DNA of 64,000 bases from Symbiodinium natans (GCA_905221605.1 CAJNDS010002381.1:326548-390547), one strand, 5' to 3'. Positions 48,220 through 58,439 are shown, counted from the stretch's first letter. Notes: generated by a model not told the origin, from the sequence alone. Program-made: numbers and translations.

Positions 48220-51200
48220 TCATTCTTCATCCTCTTCGCCCTTCTTCTCGCCAGCTCCAGTTGACTCCATCAACTTGGCGCGGCGCTCCTTGGCGGCTTC
48301 CTTCATCTCCGCCAACTCAGCCGTCCTCGTTTCCATCATCACATCCTGCGAAGATCGGCTAGGCTCAGCTGGCGTCTCCGCAGGCCTCTCAGTTGGCTGG
48401 TCTCCAACCTTTCTCTTCTTCTCTTCCAACATCAGCTCCAAATCGGCAACACTAAAGCTTGCCTTCACACGCTCAGCAATCTGCGCGATAGCTGCTGCAT
48501 CCAACTCAGATGGTACAACTGACACAGGCGAGCGAACCGCTTCGCCTTCCAGCTTTGCTCTCTTAGCAGCTTCTTCCTCGGCAGCTGACAGGTCGGCGAT
48601 GCGCTTGCGCTTTCGCTCAGCTTCCTCGAACTCTCGGTCTTGCTGTTCCGCTGCAGCCTTGAGGATCCGCTTCAGGTCCTTTTCCTCCTTCTCGAGTTTC
48701 CCAACATTCTCACCCATGATCCCAAAGGCTTGCTGCCACATGTCGGCAGGCAACGTCAAGTTGAACCTCACCACATAGTCGGTCGGCAAGTGCCACTTAC
48801 ACTTGCAGATCCACACAACACCGCTTCGAGTCTCACTCGCAACCACCTTCTTCCAGCTTGCCGCCCTCTGCATGTCGGTGATCTCCTCTTTCTTTTTCTC
48901 CAGGTCCTCCAAGAATCCTGCAACAGACTCCATCACGGATCTGTAGTGGCTGTAGGCCACAAACGACCACTTGGGGACTGGTCTCTCCCTCAGCTCCGGC
49001 TCGTGAATCCGAAGTGTATCACACGACAACATCGAAATCACTCGCACTCGCTCCACCAGTTCCTTAAACACCAAGGATCCTTCCTTTGCACTTCTCTTCC
49101 AGCGCAACACCCATGGGGGATAATACGAGCTCTCAGCTTCATCCTCCATGATCCTCTCTGCTCCCAAAATGGGTAGCATGCACAACAGATCCACCATCCG
49201 CAAGACTCCGAGGTCCTGGTGCTCACCCAGAAGCAAAACAGGGACTATCCCTTTTCTCTTCAAGTACCTCACGAAGCTCAACATCGCCAGGCCACACGTT
49301 CCCGGCGGTACTTCCATGTACAGTCCTCCTTCATTCACTGCCATCTCCCAGATGATGGCCTTGCCACCAATCTGTCCACGGACATCCAAGATTCCGAAGA
49401 TCTTCGTGGGTTTCTCCTGTAGCTCACACACCTCCTGGATGGGCTTCACCAGCTTCTCGTATGAGCTTTGATAGCGCAACATATCCTTGTCGGATAGCGT
49501 GCCTACCACGTCCTTGAGCTCTAGCTCATCCACTGGAGTTCCGCGCCGGCAGATACTCCATGACACATCACCGAACCACTTCGGCGGCTCTGGATCCGCC
49601 AGCTCCGGAAACACGTCGACCATCCGTTCAATCACCTTCGGCATGGCCTTGGGTTTCGGTGCAGCTTGGCCTGAGCCTCGGCTTTCACCTTTATCACCCC
49701 TTTTTCCAGCAGCTCGGCGCTCCTTCTCTGCCTCTCGGAGATGGAATGCATGGCTTGCATCCGTGCCAGAGACTGTCACAGTCTGTTTGCACTTTTCGCA
49801 CTTGGGCTTGCCACTTTCATCCCAGCTCAACCCGGCAGCATGCTCGGATCTGAACAACCATTTGCAAACCTTACACCAAAAGGGGCTTTTCATCTCAGCA
49901 CCCTGCTCACCCTTCCTGCTGTCTTCAGCTGCCATTTTCCTGTCCTTCACCAAAGGTACAGGCTCCAGGCTAGGGCTAGCTTCCGTGGTGCTTGAACCAA
50001 AGCTTTTGCGGTTGGACCATAAATCCATTTCTTGAACCTCAGGGGAAGAGTCTTCACGAAGGGTTTCGGGACTTCTAAGGTGGAAATTTTCAAAAACTTC
50101 GCCACACTTTTTCACACTTTTCAACGATCCAACTTGCTCCACACTGCATCCAGTTGCCTCGGCACACTGGCATGCCTGAACTCCAACCCTTGGTCGGATT
50201 CCACAGATCCTCCACACCTGCTGCACATCTTCACCAGGGTATATACCCATAGCTTGCTGGTGCTGACAGAATGTCACTTGACTCAAGCACTTTGTAAGAA
50301 CGTCAGCGATCATTCCCGCTGTCGGGCACCAAATGACCTTCAAGGTCTGAGCTTCCTGTATCCGCTCCTGAAGATAGCAGACAGCGATGTCTAAGTGGCG
50401 AACTCGCCTACTCAACCCACGGTTTAGCAAAACCGCTCTCGCTGAGGAACTGTCAGTGTGCAATCGGATCGTGACATCTGACTCGGCCAACTGACCGATC
50501 AAAGTCGCAAGTCCCTCACTCTCCTGTACCGCAGTCAAGATGGCTCTCAACTCGGCTTCACAAGAACTCAGCGATACACACCCTTGAACTCGAGAGATTC
50601 CCTTGATCAGGCATCCTCTATAAAAGATGGCTATGCCCGACACAGATCTTCGTCCTAACGACGCTTGGGGTGCCCAACTGGCATCCGCATACACTTCCAG
50701 CTGCGCCGGCCCACTGTCCGGTACATTCCCATCAGGGCCAAAGTACTGCCATGCATGGTATTGTCCCTTTAGGAACCTAATCACTTGTCGCAATGCTTGC
50801 TCAAAGCATGCTGTTGGCTTGGACTGTCCTTGCGAAAGAATGGACATCCACCTACTCAGGTCAGGTCTCGACTGACCCCACCATGCAATCCGGCCAAGTA
50901 CTGCTCTGTACCTCGCAGCTGCAGTGTCACTCAACTCAGGATCCGAACCACTTGCTCTGCCCTTCTCGACCGTTTTCACGATGTCCGGAGGAGCAGTAAC
51001 CACCTTCAGGTCCTTACAGAACTCTGTCTCGAACAGGGCATCTAAGTATGCCGGGGGCACTCGCATCCTGAGATGACTCCCTTGTCTCTCAATCTCTCGC
51101 CCCAAAAAGGTGATCTTTCCACCAGTGGAAGTGATTCGACCCGTTTCCTTGATCTTCAACTCTCCGTTCAGGGTGTCGGTCACCAACCGAATGGCATCTC

Positions 51201-52614
51201 TAGTGCCACACAGAATCAAATCGTCCACATAGCACAACATGAGGAATCTTTTCCCTCTCACAGTGCCCTCGAAGACGGAAGGTTCCGTTGGGCATTGCTT
51301 CAACCCAACTTTCTTCACAACTGTCGCCAGCTTCAAGTTCCAAGCTTTGGCGGCAACTCTCAAACCATTCATGGCTTGATCCAGAATCATAAACACCGGG
51401 ACATAATAGTCCTTGCAGGCGGAAACATCCTTGGGCAATTGGATAATCGCCTTCGATCCTTTCGGAAGGGGGGAATGCAAGAATGCAGTGCTAACATCCA
51501 AAGTTGCGATATCCATAGCATCTACCGAAGCAATGGCCAAAAGCGTCCGTAACGCTTCTAAAGAAGGAGTCGTAGCACTCAGTCCTAAAGATGATGCTGT
51601 GCTCCCCTTTGCGATGTCTTGCACCACACACCGAGCTCTCACAGCTTCCTTGCCATTCACCACCTTTGGGCCTATGACCCATCGGGTTGGGATGATCTTT
51701 ATCCCATGCTGACGAGCAAACTTCTGAGCCTCGTCTGCTCCAACCACTCTCCCTGCTTTGTGAGCAGTCATACTCTGCAGCTCAGTTCGCCGGCCTTCCA
51801 CTGTTTTATCCACATCTAATGGACATCCATCTATCTCAGACAGAACACTCGTGGGTCTTGCCAGCCAAACTTGGGATCCACACACCTTCATGGACTCCGG
51901 GAAAGTGCTATTCTTGTTGAGCAGAATCGAATTGGTCACATGTACCAACTTCGGACTCTCGTCACTGCTTACCATTTTAATAGGACCTTGAGGCACATCG
52001 AGTCTTGGGTCTAAATAAATACGATTGATCAGCCGGGGAACTCGATTGGACTCATCTGGAACTGAGTTCACATCTGAAGTTAAACTCTCTAAACGCCGGG
52101 GAACTCGACTGGACTCATTTGGAACTGAATCCACATCCATTTGAGGTTTTTCTTCCTCCATTGGGATCGCTTCATCCTCAGCGGGAGTTTCTCCTTCGAA
52201 GTATCCAGGTTCCATTGCCTCATCTGGAATCCCTTGGTAAGGCAAACTTGGATCCTCAAAATCCTCCATGTCAACATCCACAACTTCTGTCGCAGGTGTT
52301 GGGACGCTTTGCTTCTCCTCCAACTTGGGATCTGGTCGACTCTCATAGGTGATCTTCGGGCGTTTCAGGAGTGAAGGCTCACTTCCAGACTCCATCACCC
52401 CCGCATCCTTTGAGCTTCTCTGGTCCATTTTTGGAGTTTCCTCTGTTGGTTCTTTCGATTCCAACCGTTGTCGTTGAGCTTTCAACCAATCATCATACCG
52501 TTTTCGGCATTCAGCATTGTGGTTGGCTTTTCCTCTTTTTGGACCACACGCAGGACAGTTCGCTGTGCCACCATGTTCCTTCACCCATGCAGCTGGAGGT
52601 CCAACTTTGCTCAT
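48220..52614 (-). CDS. Copia ORF2: zinc motif, reverse transcriptase, RNase H, and about 690-residue novel extension
   Basis: 1,464 codons from an ATG overlapping the ORF1 stop. Residues 20-36 form C-x2-C-x8-H-x3-C, which I believe also occurs in dinoflagellate Copia proteins. RVT_2-type reverse transcriptase follows, with Asp373 (LDVSTAFLHS) and the YVDD box at 462-465. RNase H has Asp644 (YADASW), Glu in CEAEL (685-689), Asp721 (HTDSSS) and Asp771 (IADVLTK). All these catalytic residues are present. Ordinary Copia proteins end soon after; this one continues from about 780. It has C914-x2-C917-x21-C939-x2-C942, a mixed alpha/beta region (about 990-1290, including GILDVRGQIGGKAIIWEMAV and CKCKWHLP), then a Lys/Glu coiled coil and an acidic tail. 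I cannot assign the extension; it may be a captured host gene or an element-specific accessory domain. Confidence 0.93.
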   Translation of the reverse strand: MSKVGPPAAWVKEHGGTANCPACGPKRGKANHNAECRKRYDDWLKAQRQRLESKEPTEETPKMDQRSSKDAGVMESGSEPSLLKRPKITYESRPDPKLEEKQSVPTPATEVVDVDMEDFEDPSLPYQGIPDEAMEPGYFEGETPAEDEAIPMEEEKPQMDVDSVPNESSRVPRRLESLTSDVNSVPDESNRVPRLINRIYLDPRLDVPQGPIKMVSSDESPKLVHVTNSILLNKNSTFPESMKVCGSQVWLARPTSVLSEIDGCPLDVDKTVEGRRTELQSMTAHKAGRVVGADEAQKFARQHGIKIIPTRWVIGPKVVNGKEAVRARCVVQDIAKGSTASSLGLSATTPSLEALRTLLAIASVDAMDIATLDVSTAFLHSPLPKGSKAIIQLPKDVSACKDYYVPVFMILDQAMNGLRVAAKAWNLKLATVVKKVGLKQCPTEPSVFEGTVRGKRFLMLCYVDDLILCGTRDAIRLVTDTLNGELKIKETGRITSTGGKITFLGREIERQGSHLRMRVPPAYLDALFETEFCKDLKVVTAPPDIVKTVEKGRASGSDPELSDTAAARYRAVLGRIAWWGQSRPDLSRWMSILSQGQSKPTACFEQALRQVIRFLKGQYHAWQYFGPDGNVPDSGPAQLEVYADASWAPQASLGRRSVSGIAIFYRGCLIKGISRVQGCVSLSSCEAELRAILTAVQESEGLATLIGQLAESDVTIRLHTDSSSARAVLLNRGLSRRVRHLDIAVCYLQERIQEAQTLKVIWCPTAGMIADVLTKCLSQVTFCQHQQAMGIYPGEDVQQVWRICGIRPRVGVQACQCAEATGCSVEQVGSLKSVKKCGEVFENFHLRSPETLREDSSPEVQEMDLWSNRKSFGSSTTEASPSLEPVPLVKDRKMAAEDSRKGEQGAEMKSPFWCKVCKWLFRSEHAAGLSWDESGKPKCEKCKQTVTVSGTDASHAFHLREAEKERRAAGKRGDKGESRGSGQAAPKPKAMPKVIERMVDVFPELADPEPPKWFGDVSWSICRRGTPVDELELKDVVGTLSDKDMLRYQSSYEKLVKPIQEVCELQEKPTKIFGILDVRGQIGGKAIIWEMAVNEGGLYMEVPPGTCGLAMLSFVRYLKRKGIVPVLLLGEHQDLGVLRMVDLLCMLPILGAERIMEDEAESSYYPPWVLRWKRSAKEGSLVFKELVERVRVISMLSCDTLRIHEPELRERPVPKWSFVAYSHYRSVMESVAGFLEDLEKKKEEITDMQRAASWKKVVASETRSGVVWICKCKWHLPTDYVVRFNLTLPADMWQQAFGIMGENVGKLEKEEKDLKRILKAAAEQQDREFEEAERKRKRIADLSAAEEEAAKRAKLEGEAVRSPVSVVPSELDAAAIAQIAERVKASFSVADLELMLEEKKRKVGDQPTERPAETPAEPSRSSQDVMMETRTAELAEMKEAAKERRAKLMESTGAGEKKGEEDEE

Positions 52615-55600
52615 GTCGTGGTCGGTCCATCAGACACTCGGCCCTCAAAGGCCTTGTCCGCTTCACCTTCAATCCGATCGGGCACACCATCCTCTTTCTC
52701 CTTCAGAATCGGGGGAGCCAATGTATCCGATGGATCATGCTCCTTGAGCAAATGTTGACAATGCTCCAACCCAATCTTCAACGGAACGATGTGCTTGATG
52801 GACTTTGCTCGAAAGTGTTTTGGACAACCATCCACCATGGCACTCACAACATGAGTCAAGCCACCAACTTCAGGGTACACATAGGCTGCTTCCACAAACC
52901 GGGAGAGCGCCGTGGTTTTCATCGAATCCGGTAGCTCAGCCAGAACTGTAGCACCTATCAACGACGATCCACACTCATGGAGGGATCTCTGTAGTACCAA
53001 CTCCTGGGGTGATTTCTTCCCATCAAAGGCAGCTGCATGGTGATTGTGCATTGCAGCACAGTAAATCAGACCAAACTCAAACGCTCGAGGACTTCTTTTC
53101 AAGTCAAAGCCCTGCGCTCGTAGATCCAACCTCACCGTGCTGAACAACTCCTTGAGTGTTCTCACTGCCCTTTCCACACCACCAACCGCTTCATGTCCCT
53201 GCGGAGGTGCTCTTTGGGTCACAATCCTAATCCCCAGATTGGCTCTCTTGATGAGGGCGCTCACCGCTGTCTCGCTGTCTGTCCTCAACAGTACAGCAGA
53301 CCCTGCAATGTCCAGTCCGAAAGCATTCATCCAATAACGAATCCAGCTGGAGGTATTGTCAGCATTGGTCCCTACCAACAGACATCCAATCATTCTGGTT
53401 GACATTTCAGTCATGACCAGTACTTTCATGTTGGGAGCCGTCGGCTGGTCTTTCGCAAAAGTACCAGTTACCAGGTTGATGAAGCAGAAATCTGCTTGCA
53501 ACGCCACGGGTCGGTCTTGAGCATCCTTGGTCCGACGATGCTGGGTTGTTCCTCTTGTCATCCGACAATGAGGACATTCGGACGAAAAAGGAATGTGGCC
53601 TCGCATCCGATGCAGCTCCATTTCTTCTTGCTTTTTCTTGGTCATTGACTGCACTGACTGCATCTGATCAACCTCCATCGGTCGTTGGCCATCATCCACA
53701 TCCATGGGTCGAACCTCAGTTCTTCCAAAGGTTACTTTCTTTCGCTTTCCAGCATCACCTTGCAGGTAGATCCAAGGACATCCAGCCCAGGATACTCCAT
53801 ATCCCATGACTCCTTTCTTCTCGTGTCGCAGCGAAATCTCTCTTCGAGTGAACTTCACTTCCCAACCAGTATTCACCATCTGCTCGGTGCTCAAGATGTT
53901 GTGAGCCACATCTGCTACAACTCCAGTCACACACACCGATGTCAAACCAAGATACTGCTTTCCTTCATACATAGGCAGCAAGGCTCGGATGCGAACTCGC
54001 TCGAAGACATTCACCGGGGTATCGTTGGCTGCTGAGTACCTCTCATTAGGTCCCAACGCCTTCCGATCCAAGATCTGGAACTCATCCAAGTATCTTTTCG
54101 CAATCACAGTCACCGATGCTCCTGAGTCAATCAACCACCATTTGCTTGCATCATCCTTTTCCATGCTTTTGACTTGATTCATCGGAGGTTTCATCAAAGA
54201 CCGAACTGACTTAGATGGCAACATCTGAGATAAATCGGTAGAGATCCGATGCTCCAACTCGGCAATCCGGACTCTCGTCTCAACTTCCCATGACCAATCT
54301 ATCTCATCAGTACTCCGGGGAATCCACTCTTTTCTCACTTCATCGAGCAATCCTTCCAGAGGTTGCAACACAGATTCCACTCGGGCCTCTGACTCAGGTT
54401 CATTCCATTCACCTCCAGTTAGCTGGTAGTCACTCGACTCACCCTCTTGGGAGACTTCAGCAACTGTCTTCCCCTTTCCTTTGCCTTTTCCTTTGGGCTT
54501 TCCCTTTTCGGGCTTCTTCTTGGGATCTCCTTTTGCCTTGGCTTTCGCCTTAGCATTGGGGGAATTGGGCTTCTTGCCTGAATCTCCCTCCTTATACCAG
54601 CAATCGCGGGCATAATGTCCCTTTCCACCACACACATAGCACTCCACATCCTTCTTGTTCTGGCTTGAAGCTCGTTTGCCAGCACCTTTGCTTGATTCGC
54701 GCTTGCCTTTCTGTTCCTTTCCTTTGCCTTTTGGTTTTCCTTCGTTGCCCTTTCCCTCATTGGGATCTCGAAAAGGTTGAAGCTTCGTGCCAGGGGCTTC
54801 TGACCACACCCTTTGTTGCACCTCAAACTTCAGAGCAACTCTTTTCAGATCTTCAAACGATTCACTATCGCCATGCAACAAGCAATGGCTTCTACACCGA
54901 TCTGGCAAACTGCGCAGCAAAACCATAACCGAATCCGCTTCTTGGATCTGCAAACCACCAGCATGCACATCGGGATCAAGACTATTGAGCAGCTTGGTGT
55001 ACTTGTTCAACTCATGCTCAATCTTTCGAATGATCTCCGGAATACTGGGTGCTTTCACGGTTTGATTCACCAGCTGCGACCGAAAGAACAGGCATTCAGC
55101 TCGCGACTTCAGGCAAAACTCCTTCGCCAGCAATCTCAAAGCCACAAAACCAGATTGTTGATAAGTGCTCTCACTTTCAACATATGTCTGCAAAATCAGA
55201 GAACTCTTCTCATGATTTGCAAAAGTCTGTCGCAGGATGTGCATCAGCCTCGTCGACCTCTTCTGTTGCTCCACAGTAAGTCGATCCTGTTTCAGCCGAG
55301 ACTCTTCTTGAGTCTTCACCGCATGCATGAGCTCATTGGGAAACACTTCTGAACCCAAACCAACCCAACTGGTCAGCTTCTCCATCCAGGTCAAGAATCC
55401 AAGAGCTTCAGAGATGCGATCCTTCCAAGACGAAAAGTCAATGGTCGGCAAACTGGGCAACCATTTGTCCGATCGAGCAAACACATCCCTTTCCCTTTCT
55501 TGCTCCAGAGGTGGAGGTCTCAGTGGGGGACTTGGGCTCGCCATCCGAAAAAGCTGGGTCCCCTTCGCAGGAGTACCCACTGGCGATGCACCTTGACATC

Positions 55601-56258
55601 CCGAAGAAGAACTGGGCATGTTCTCAGGAACACCATCCTGAGGTAAGGGGGGATTCAACTGTTGCTGTTGCTGTGGCTGCTGTTGCTGATGCTGCTGTAT
55701 CATCCACTGCTGATGCTGCTGCTGTTGCTGATGCTGCTGTATCATCCACTGCTGATGCTGCTGCTGTTGCTGCACCATGGACGAAGTCATCGTTTGCATA
55801 AACTGCTGTTGCTGCACAACCAGTTGCTGCATCATGCTTTCCAATTCTCGCACTTGTCTCGTCAACCCTTGCACGTCGGGTGATGTTTGTGATGGTGTCA
55901 CCACAGGTTGAGGAGGTCCAGTGGATAGTCCTGGTGGTAACGAAGGACTTCCTACCGCTTGCTGAGGCAAACCAGGGGGAAACGAAGGGCCTCCCATTGT
56001 CTGTTGGGGTGCTCCAGTAGCTACCCCATGAGGGCTTCTGGCGGGAGTTCGACCTCTGGGCACTGGGCCATACACAGGTTGGCTTCCTTGTGCCAAACCT
56101 TGCACCCACAGTGGGTTGGGATTTCCCAAACCCGGAAAAGGGTCTACCCTTCGCCTTGTCTCAGCATCCATGATGGGCACAGAGCTTCCACGCTCTCGTC
56201 CACCTCTTGGACTCCTCACATGAGCTCCACTGGTATGTCGTGGGGATGTATTCAACAT
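52611..56258 (-). CDS. Copia ORF1: Gag, protease and integrase polyprotein
   Basis: 1,215 codons from an ATG. Residues 1-130 are Pro/Gly/Arg-rich; 137-201 are Gln-rich and likely coiled coil. A Gag-like helical region spans about 260-490, followed by a Lys/Gly-rich linker and a CCHC zinc knuckle at 540-553 (CYVCGGKGHYARDC). The retroviral-type aspartic protease has DSGAS at Asp711. The integrase zinc-binding part is compressed to H883-x4-H888-x6-C895-x2-C898. The catalytic core carries Asp923, Asp994 and Glu1029, and a downstream GKKSPQEL matches the Copia GK-P-E-L signature. It assembles particles, matures them and inserts the cDNA. It ends with TGA overlapping the ORF2 ATG (ATGA), putting ORF2 in the -1 frame. 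Confidence 0.94.
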   Translation of the reverse strand: MLNTSPRHTSGAHVRSPRGGRERGSSVPIMDAETRRRVDPFPGLGNPNPLWVQGLAQGSQPVYGPVPRGRTPARSPHGVATGAPQQTMGGPSFPPGLPQQAVGSPSLPPGLSTGPPQPVVTPSQTSPDVQGLTRQVRELESMMQQLVVQQQQFMQTMTSSMVQQQQQHQQWMIQQHQQQQQHQQWMIQQHQQQQPQQQQQLNPPLPQDGVPENMPSSSSGCQGASPVGTPAKGTQLFRMASPSPPLRPPPLEQERERDVFARSDKWLPSLPTIDFSSWKDRISEALGFLTWMEKLTSWVGLGSEVFPNELMHAVKTQEESRLKQDRLTVEQQKRSTRLMHILRQTFANHEKSSLILQTYVESESTYQQSGFVALRLLAKEFCLKSRAECLFFRSQLVNQTVKAPSIPEIIRKIEHELNKYTKLLNSLDPDVHAGGLQIQEADSVMVLLRSLPDRCRSHCLLHGDSESFEDLKRVALKFEVQQRVWSEAPGTKLQPFRDPNEGKGNEGKPKGKGKEQKGKRESSKGAGKRASSQNKKDVECYVCGGKGHYARDCWYKEGDSGKKPNSPNAKAKAKAKGDPKKKPEKGKPKGKGKGKGKTVAEVSQEGESSDYQLTGGEWNEPESEARVESVLQPLEGLLDEVRKEWIPRSTDEIDWSWEVETRVRIAELEHRISTDLSQMLPSKSVRSLMKPPMNQVKSMEKDDASKWWLIDSGASVTVIAKRYLDEFQILDRKALGPNERYSAANDTPVNVFERVRIRALLPMYEGKQYLGLTSVCVTGVVADVAHNILSTEQMVNTGWEVKFTRREISLRHEKKGVMGYGVSWAGCPWIYLQGDAGKRKKVTFGRTEVRPMDVDDGQRPMEVDQMQSVQSMTKKKQEEMELHRMRGHIPFSSECPHCRMTRGTTQHRRTKDAQDRPVALQADFCFINLVTGTFAKDQPTAPNMKVLVMTEMSTRMIGCLLVGTNADNTSSWIRYWMNAFGLDIAGSAVLLRTDSETAVSALIKRANLGIRIVTQRAPPQGHEAVGGVERAVRTLKELFSTVRLDLRAQGFDLKRSPRAFEFGLIYCAAMHNHHAAAFDGKKSPQELVLQRSLHECGSSLIGATVLAELPDSMKTTALSRFVEAAYVYPEVGGLTHVVSAMVDGCPKHFRAKSIKHIVPLKIGLEHCQHLLKEHDPSDTLAPPILKEKEDGVPDRIEGEADKAFEGRVSDGPTTT

Positions 56259-57179
56259 AGTTCCTGAACTCAGGCTCCAGCCTGCAGTCTCTCCACAACG
56301 TCTTCTGGCGAAAATTCTCTCACCAACACCAGATGGTCCAGGCTCCTGAAGAACCTTAGTTCTACTCTACCAAGCACCGTATTCCTCCAAGATCGGTCAC
56401 AACCAATCCAGTTCCAGACAAACCACCTTGCCCGGGCTCCAAAGTGCCTCAACAGCCGCTGAACCAACTGCTTCCAAGCCTAGTCCGGATCTGCCTCCTC
56501 ACAGGATAGGCTTCCCGGTACTCACTTGGGCTCCAAACCCAAACTTGCCTCCAGGCACTCACAGAGTCCTGACAGACAACCAAAGACCATACACGGGCTC
56601 GTACCACAAGGCACAAGCTCCGCTACCACGTGAACCCCCTTAAAAGACCCCTTTGCTGAAGGAGAGAGCCCATTGGGGTGTAACTTGGCCGCACTCGCTC
56701 TTAGTTGCCGCCTGATAGGGCACACAACACAATGCGCTAGAAAGAGGATTCAAGAATCCTTGCGCTGCAAGGAAACGGTGCCCCAATTGGACTTAAAGCA
56801 ACAGTAGAAGGCAAACCCTTGGCTTAATTTTAAAAAGGCACAAGATCTTTCCAGACATGAAAAAGCATTCTAAGAAAAAAGCAAACTGGGCACCTCTTTA
56901 AAATCTGCAGTCAAGTTACTCTAAGAAAGAACTGGGCGACAAGAAACATAAGCCTTATGGAGGCTTGCCAAATTGTGACTTTTCCTCAAAGAGCACAATC
57001 CAGCACGTGGGAAAGAAGGCATTCAAAAATTTCATAAGAACCAACGCACTCTTTAAACACAAGGCTGGCATTGAGACTTAAAGAAGGCTTCAAAGGGGCT
57101 TCAAGGGTTTCCCTCAAAGGGTTTTCTTAAAGGGCCGAAGAAGGACTCCTTTTCTTCAACAGGGTACGCAGAGACAAGA

Positions 57180-57780
57180 AGAGGAGAATGTAGGGTGGAA
57201 TTTAGAACAATTCACTTCCTCTTTCCTCTTCTAGAGGCTACAAGTCTCCGAGGGTGAAAATCTAGGCTAATTCTTGTTTTTCTCTTTTTCTACAGCTTCG
57301 CAGAACGACGACAAGCAACGAGGGGGGCAAATCTGAGAAATCTTCTTCTCACTTTGTCGCAGGCAAAGAGGGGGGGGGCCGCAAGCGGGGTTTCAAGGGA
57401 AGCCTGAAAAAGAGCCTCAGAAACTTTTTTGCTGGACCCAAACAATGGGGTGGCACACACTGATCGATTTTCAACGCCATGAAGTACCGTTGAAAAATTG
57501 AAAGATTCAAAGGGTTAGATCTGAAGAAGGCTTTGAAGGGTCAACCAAAAATGAACAAAAAAAGGATTTTCCCAAAGCTCCCTTAAAGGCCGCCCTTGAA
57601 GCCCCCTTGGAAGCTTCCCTTGAAGTTCCCTTGCCCCCCTTGAAGCTTTCTAAAGTTTCCCCGTTAAAGTCTCCTTCAACGAAGGTTGAAGCCCTTCCCC
57701 CTCGTTCTTTGTCGTTCTGCGGTGCCTGGAGAAGGACAGAGAAGTCGAGATTGTCTTTCGAGCCGTCCTCCCGCAGAAAA
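57180..57780. other. Lead-in to the right repeat cluster
   Basis: Contains GGTGGAATTTAGAAC (about 57195), a form of the AATTCCACC module found at 45.93 and 57.90-58.17 kb, a run of nine G at about 57371, and CTTGAAG/CCCTTGAAGC phrases (57595-57650). No gene is seen. Confidence 0.5.
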
Positions 57781-57786
57781 AAATTG

Positions 57787-58215
57787 TTCTAAAATCCATG
57801 CCTTGCTTCTTGTCGTCCTACTCGAATTTTTTTCTGTTTTTTGTATTTCGTTCTTCGAAAAACCAAAGAAGAAGAAAGAGGGATTGGGGATTTTAGTTTA
57901 AATTCCACCCCCCTCGAATCTTGTTTTGTTTTTGTCATTTCATTGTTCGAGAACTCCCCCCATTCACTTGTTGTAGGGAAGGGAACGTATTCTAAATTCC
58001 ACCCCAAATCTTTTTTGCTTTTTTTAAATTTTATTATTCGAAAATCCGAGGAGAAGAGAGAAGGGAAGTTATTCTAAATTCTACGCCCCTCGAATTTTTT
58101 TGTTTTTTGTATTTCGTTATTCGAAAAATCAAGAGAGAAGAGAGAAGAGATTTTAGGTTAAATTCCACCCCCCTGAAATCTTGTTTTGTTTTTGTTTTTC
58201 ATTGTTCGAAAATCA
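57787..58215 (+). repeat. 82-110 bp tandem repeat, about five copies
   Basis: Each unit contains TTCTAAATTCCACCCC or a variant, then CTCGAATC(T)TTTTTG, a T-rich run and ATTGTTCGAAAA with a purine-rich end. Copies start near 57787, 57901, 57995, 58077 and 58161. One inverted copy lies in the left cluster at 45870-45950. Confidence 0.85.
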
Positions 58216-58439
58216 GAGGTGTGGAGAGTTTTTACGACGCAATGACGTACAGTAGCATGTTTTTGGCTTGAATATGTTTTTTTGTTGTGGCACGGGCTCG
58301 GCCAAGAACCCCATGTCTTGTAGCGGGAGGCTAGGGGAAGCGGCTTCGGCCTGCGAGTACCCGACGCCTTCCATCTCGAGTGCGTGTGGCAAGGGGCTAA
58401 GCCGAAGACCCCATGTTTTCTAGTGGAGGCTAGGGAGGC

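Larger units (their letters stand above)
48220..56258 (-). mobile_element. Ty1/Copia-like retrotransposon, two open ORFs, LTRs not identified
   Basis: Domain order along the minus strand is Gag (Gln-rich, zinc knuckle), aspartic protease, integrase, reverse transcriptase, RNase H, then a long unassigned extension. Integrase before reverse transcriptase defines the Copia order. About 2,680 codons are free of stops, so the copy is young or maintained. I looked for terminal direct repeats by comparing 47.0-48.2 kb with 56.3-57.4 kb and found no clear match. A pyrimidine-rich plus-strand run at 48181-48195 could be the polypurine tract on the element strand. The element lies between two related repeat clusters (44.8-46.9 and 57.2-59.3 kb). 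Confidence 0.93.

Noticed and set aside
48640-50035. Plus-strand frames of 100-180 codons opposite the Copia ORF2 extension
   Set aside because: They are antisense shadows of a strongly coding frame.
56300-56330. TGGTGTTGGTGAGAGA on the element strand as a primer-binding site
   Set aside because: I cannot match it to a tRNA 3' end or to the half-initiator-Met site (TGGTATCAGAGC) used by many Copia elements, and no LTR boundary is next to it.
57361-57400. GCGGGGTTTCA as the end of a right LTR matching GCGGGTTTCA at 48180
   Set aside because: Only about ten bases agree; the sequences inward of both sites do not align.
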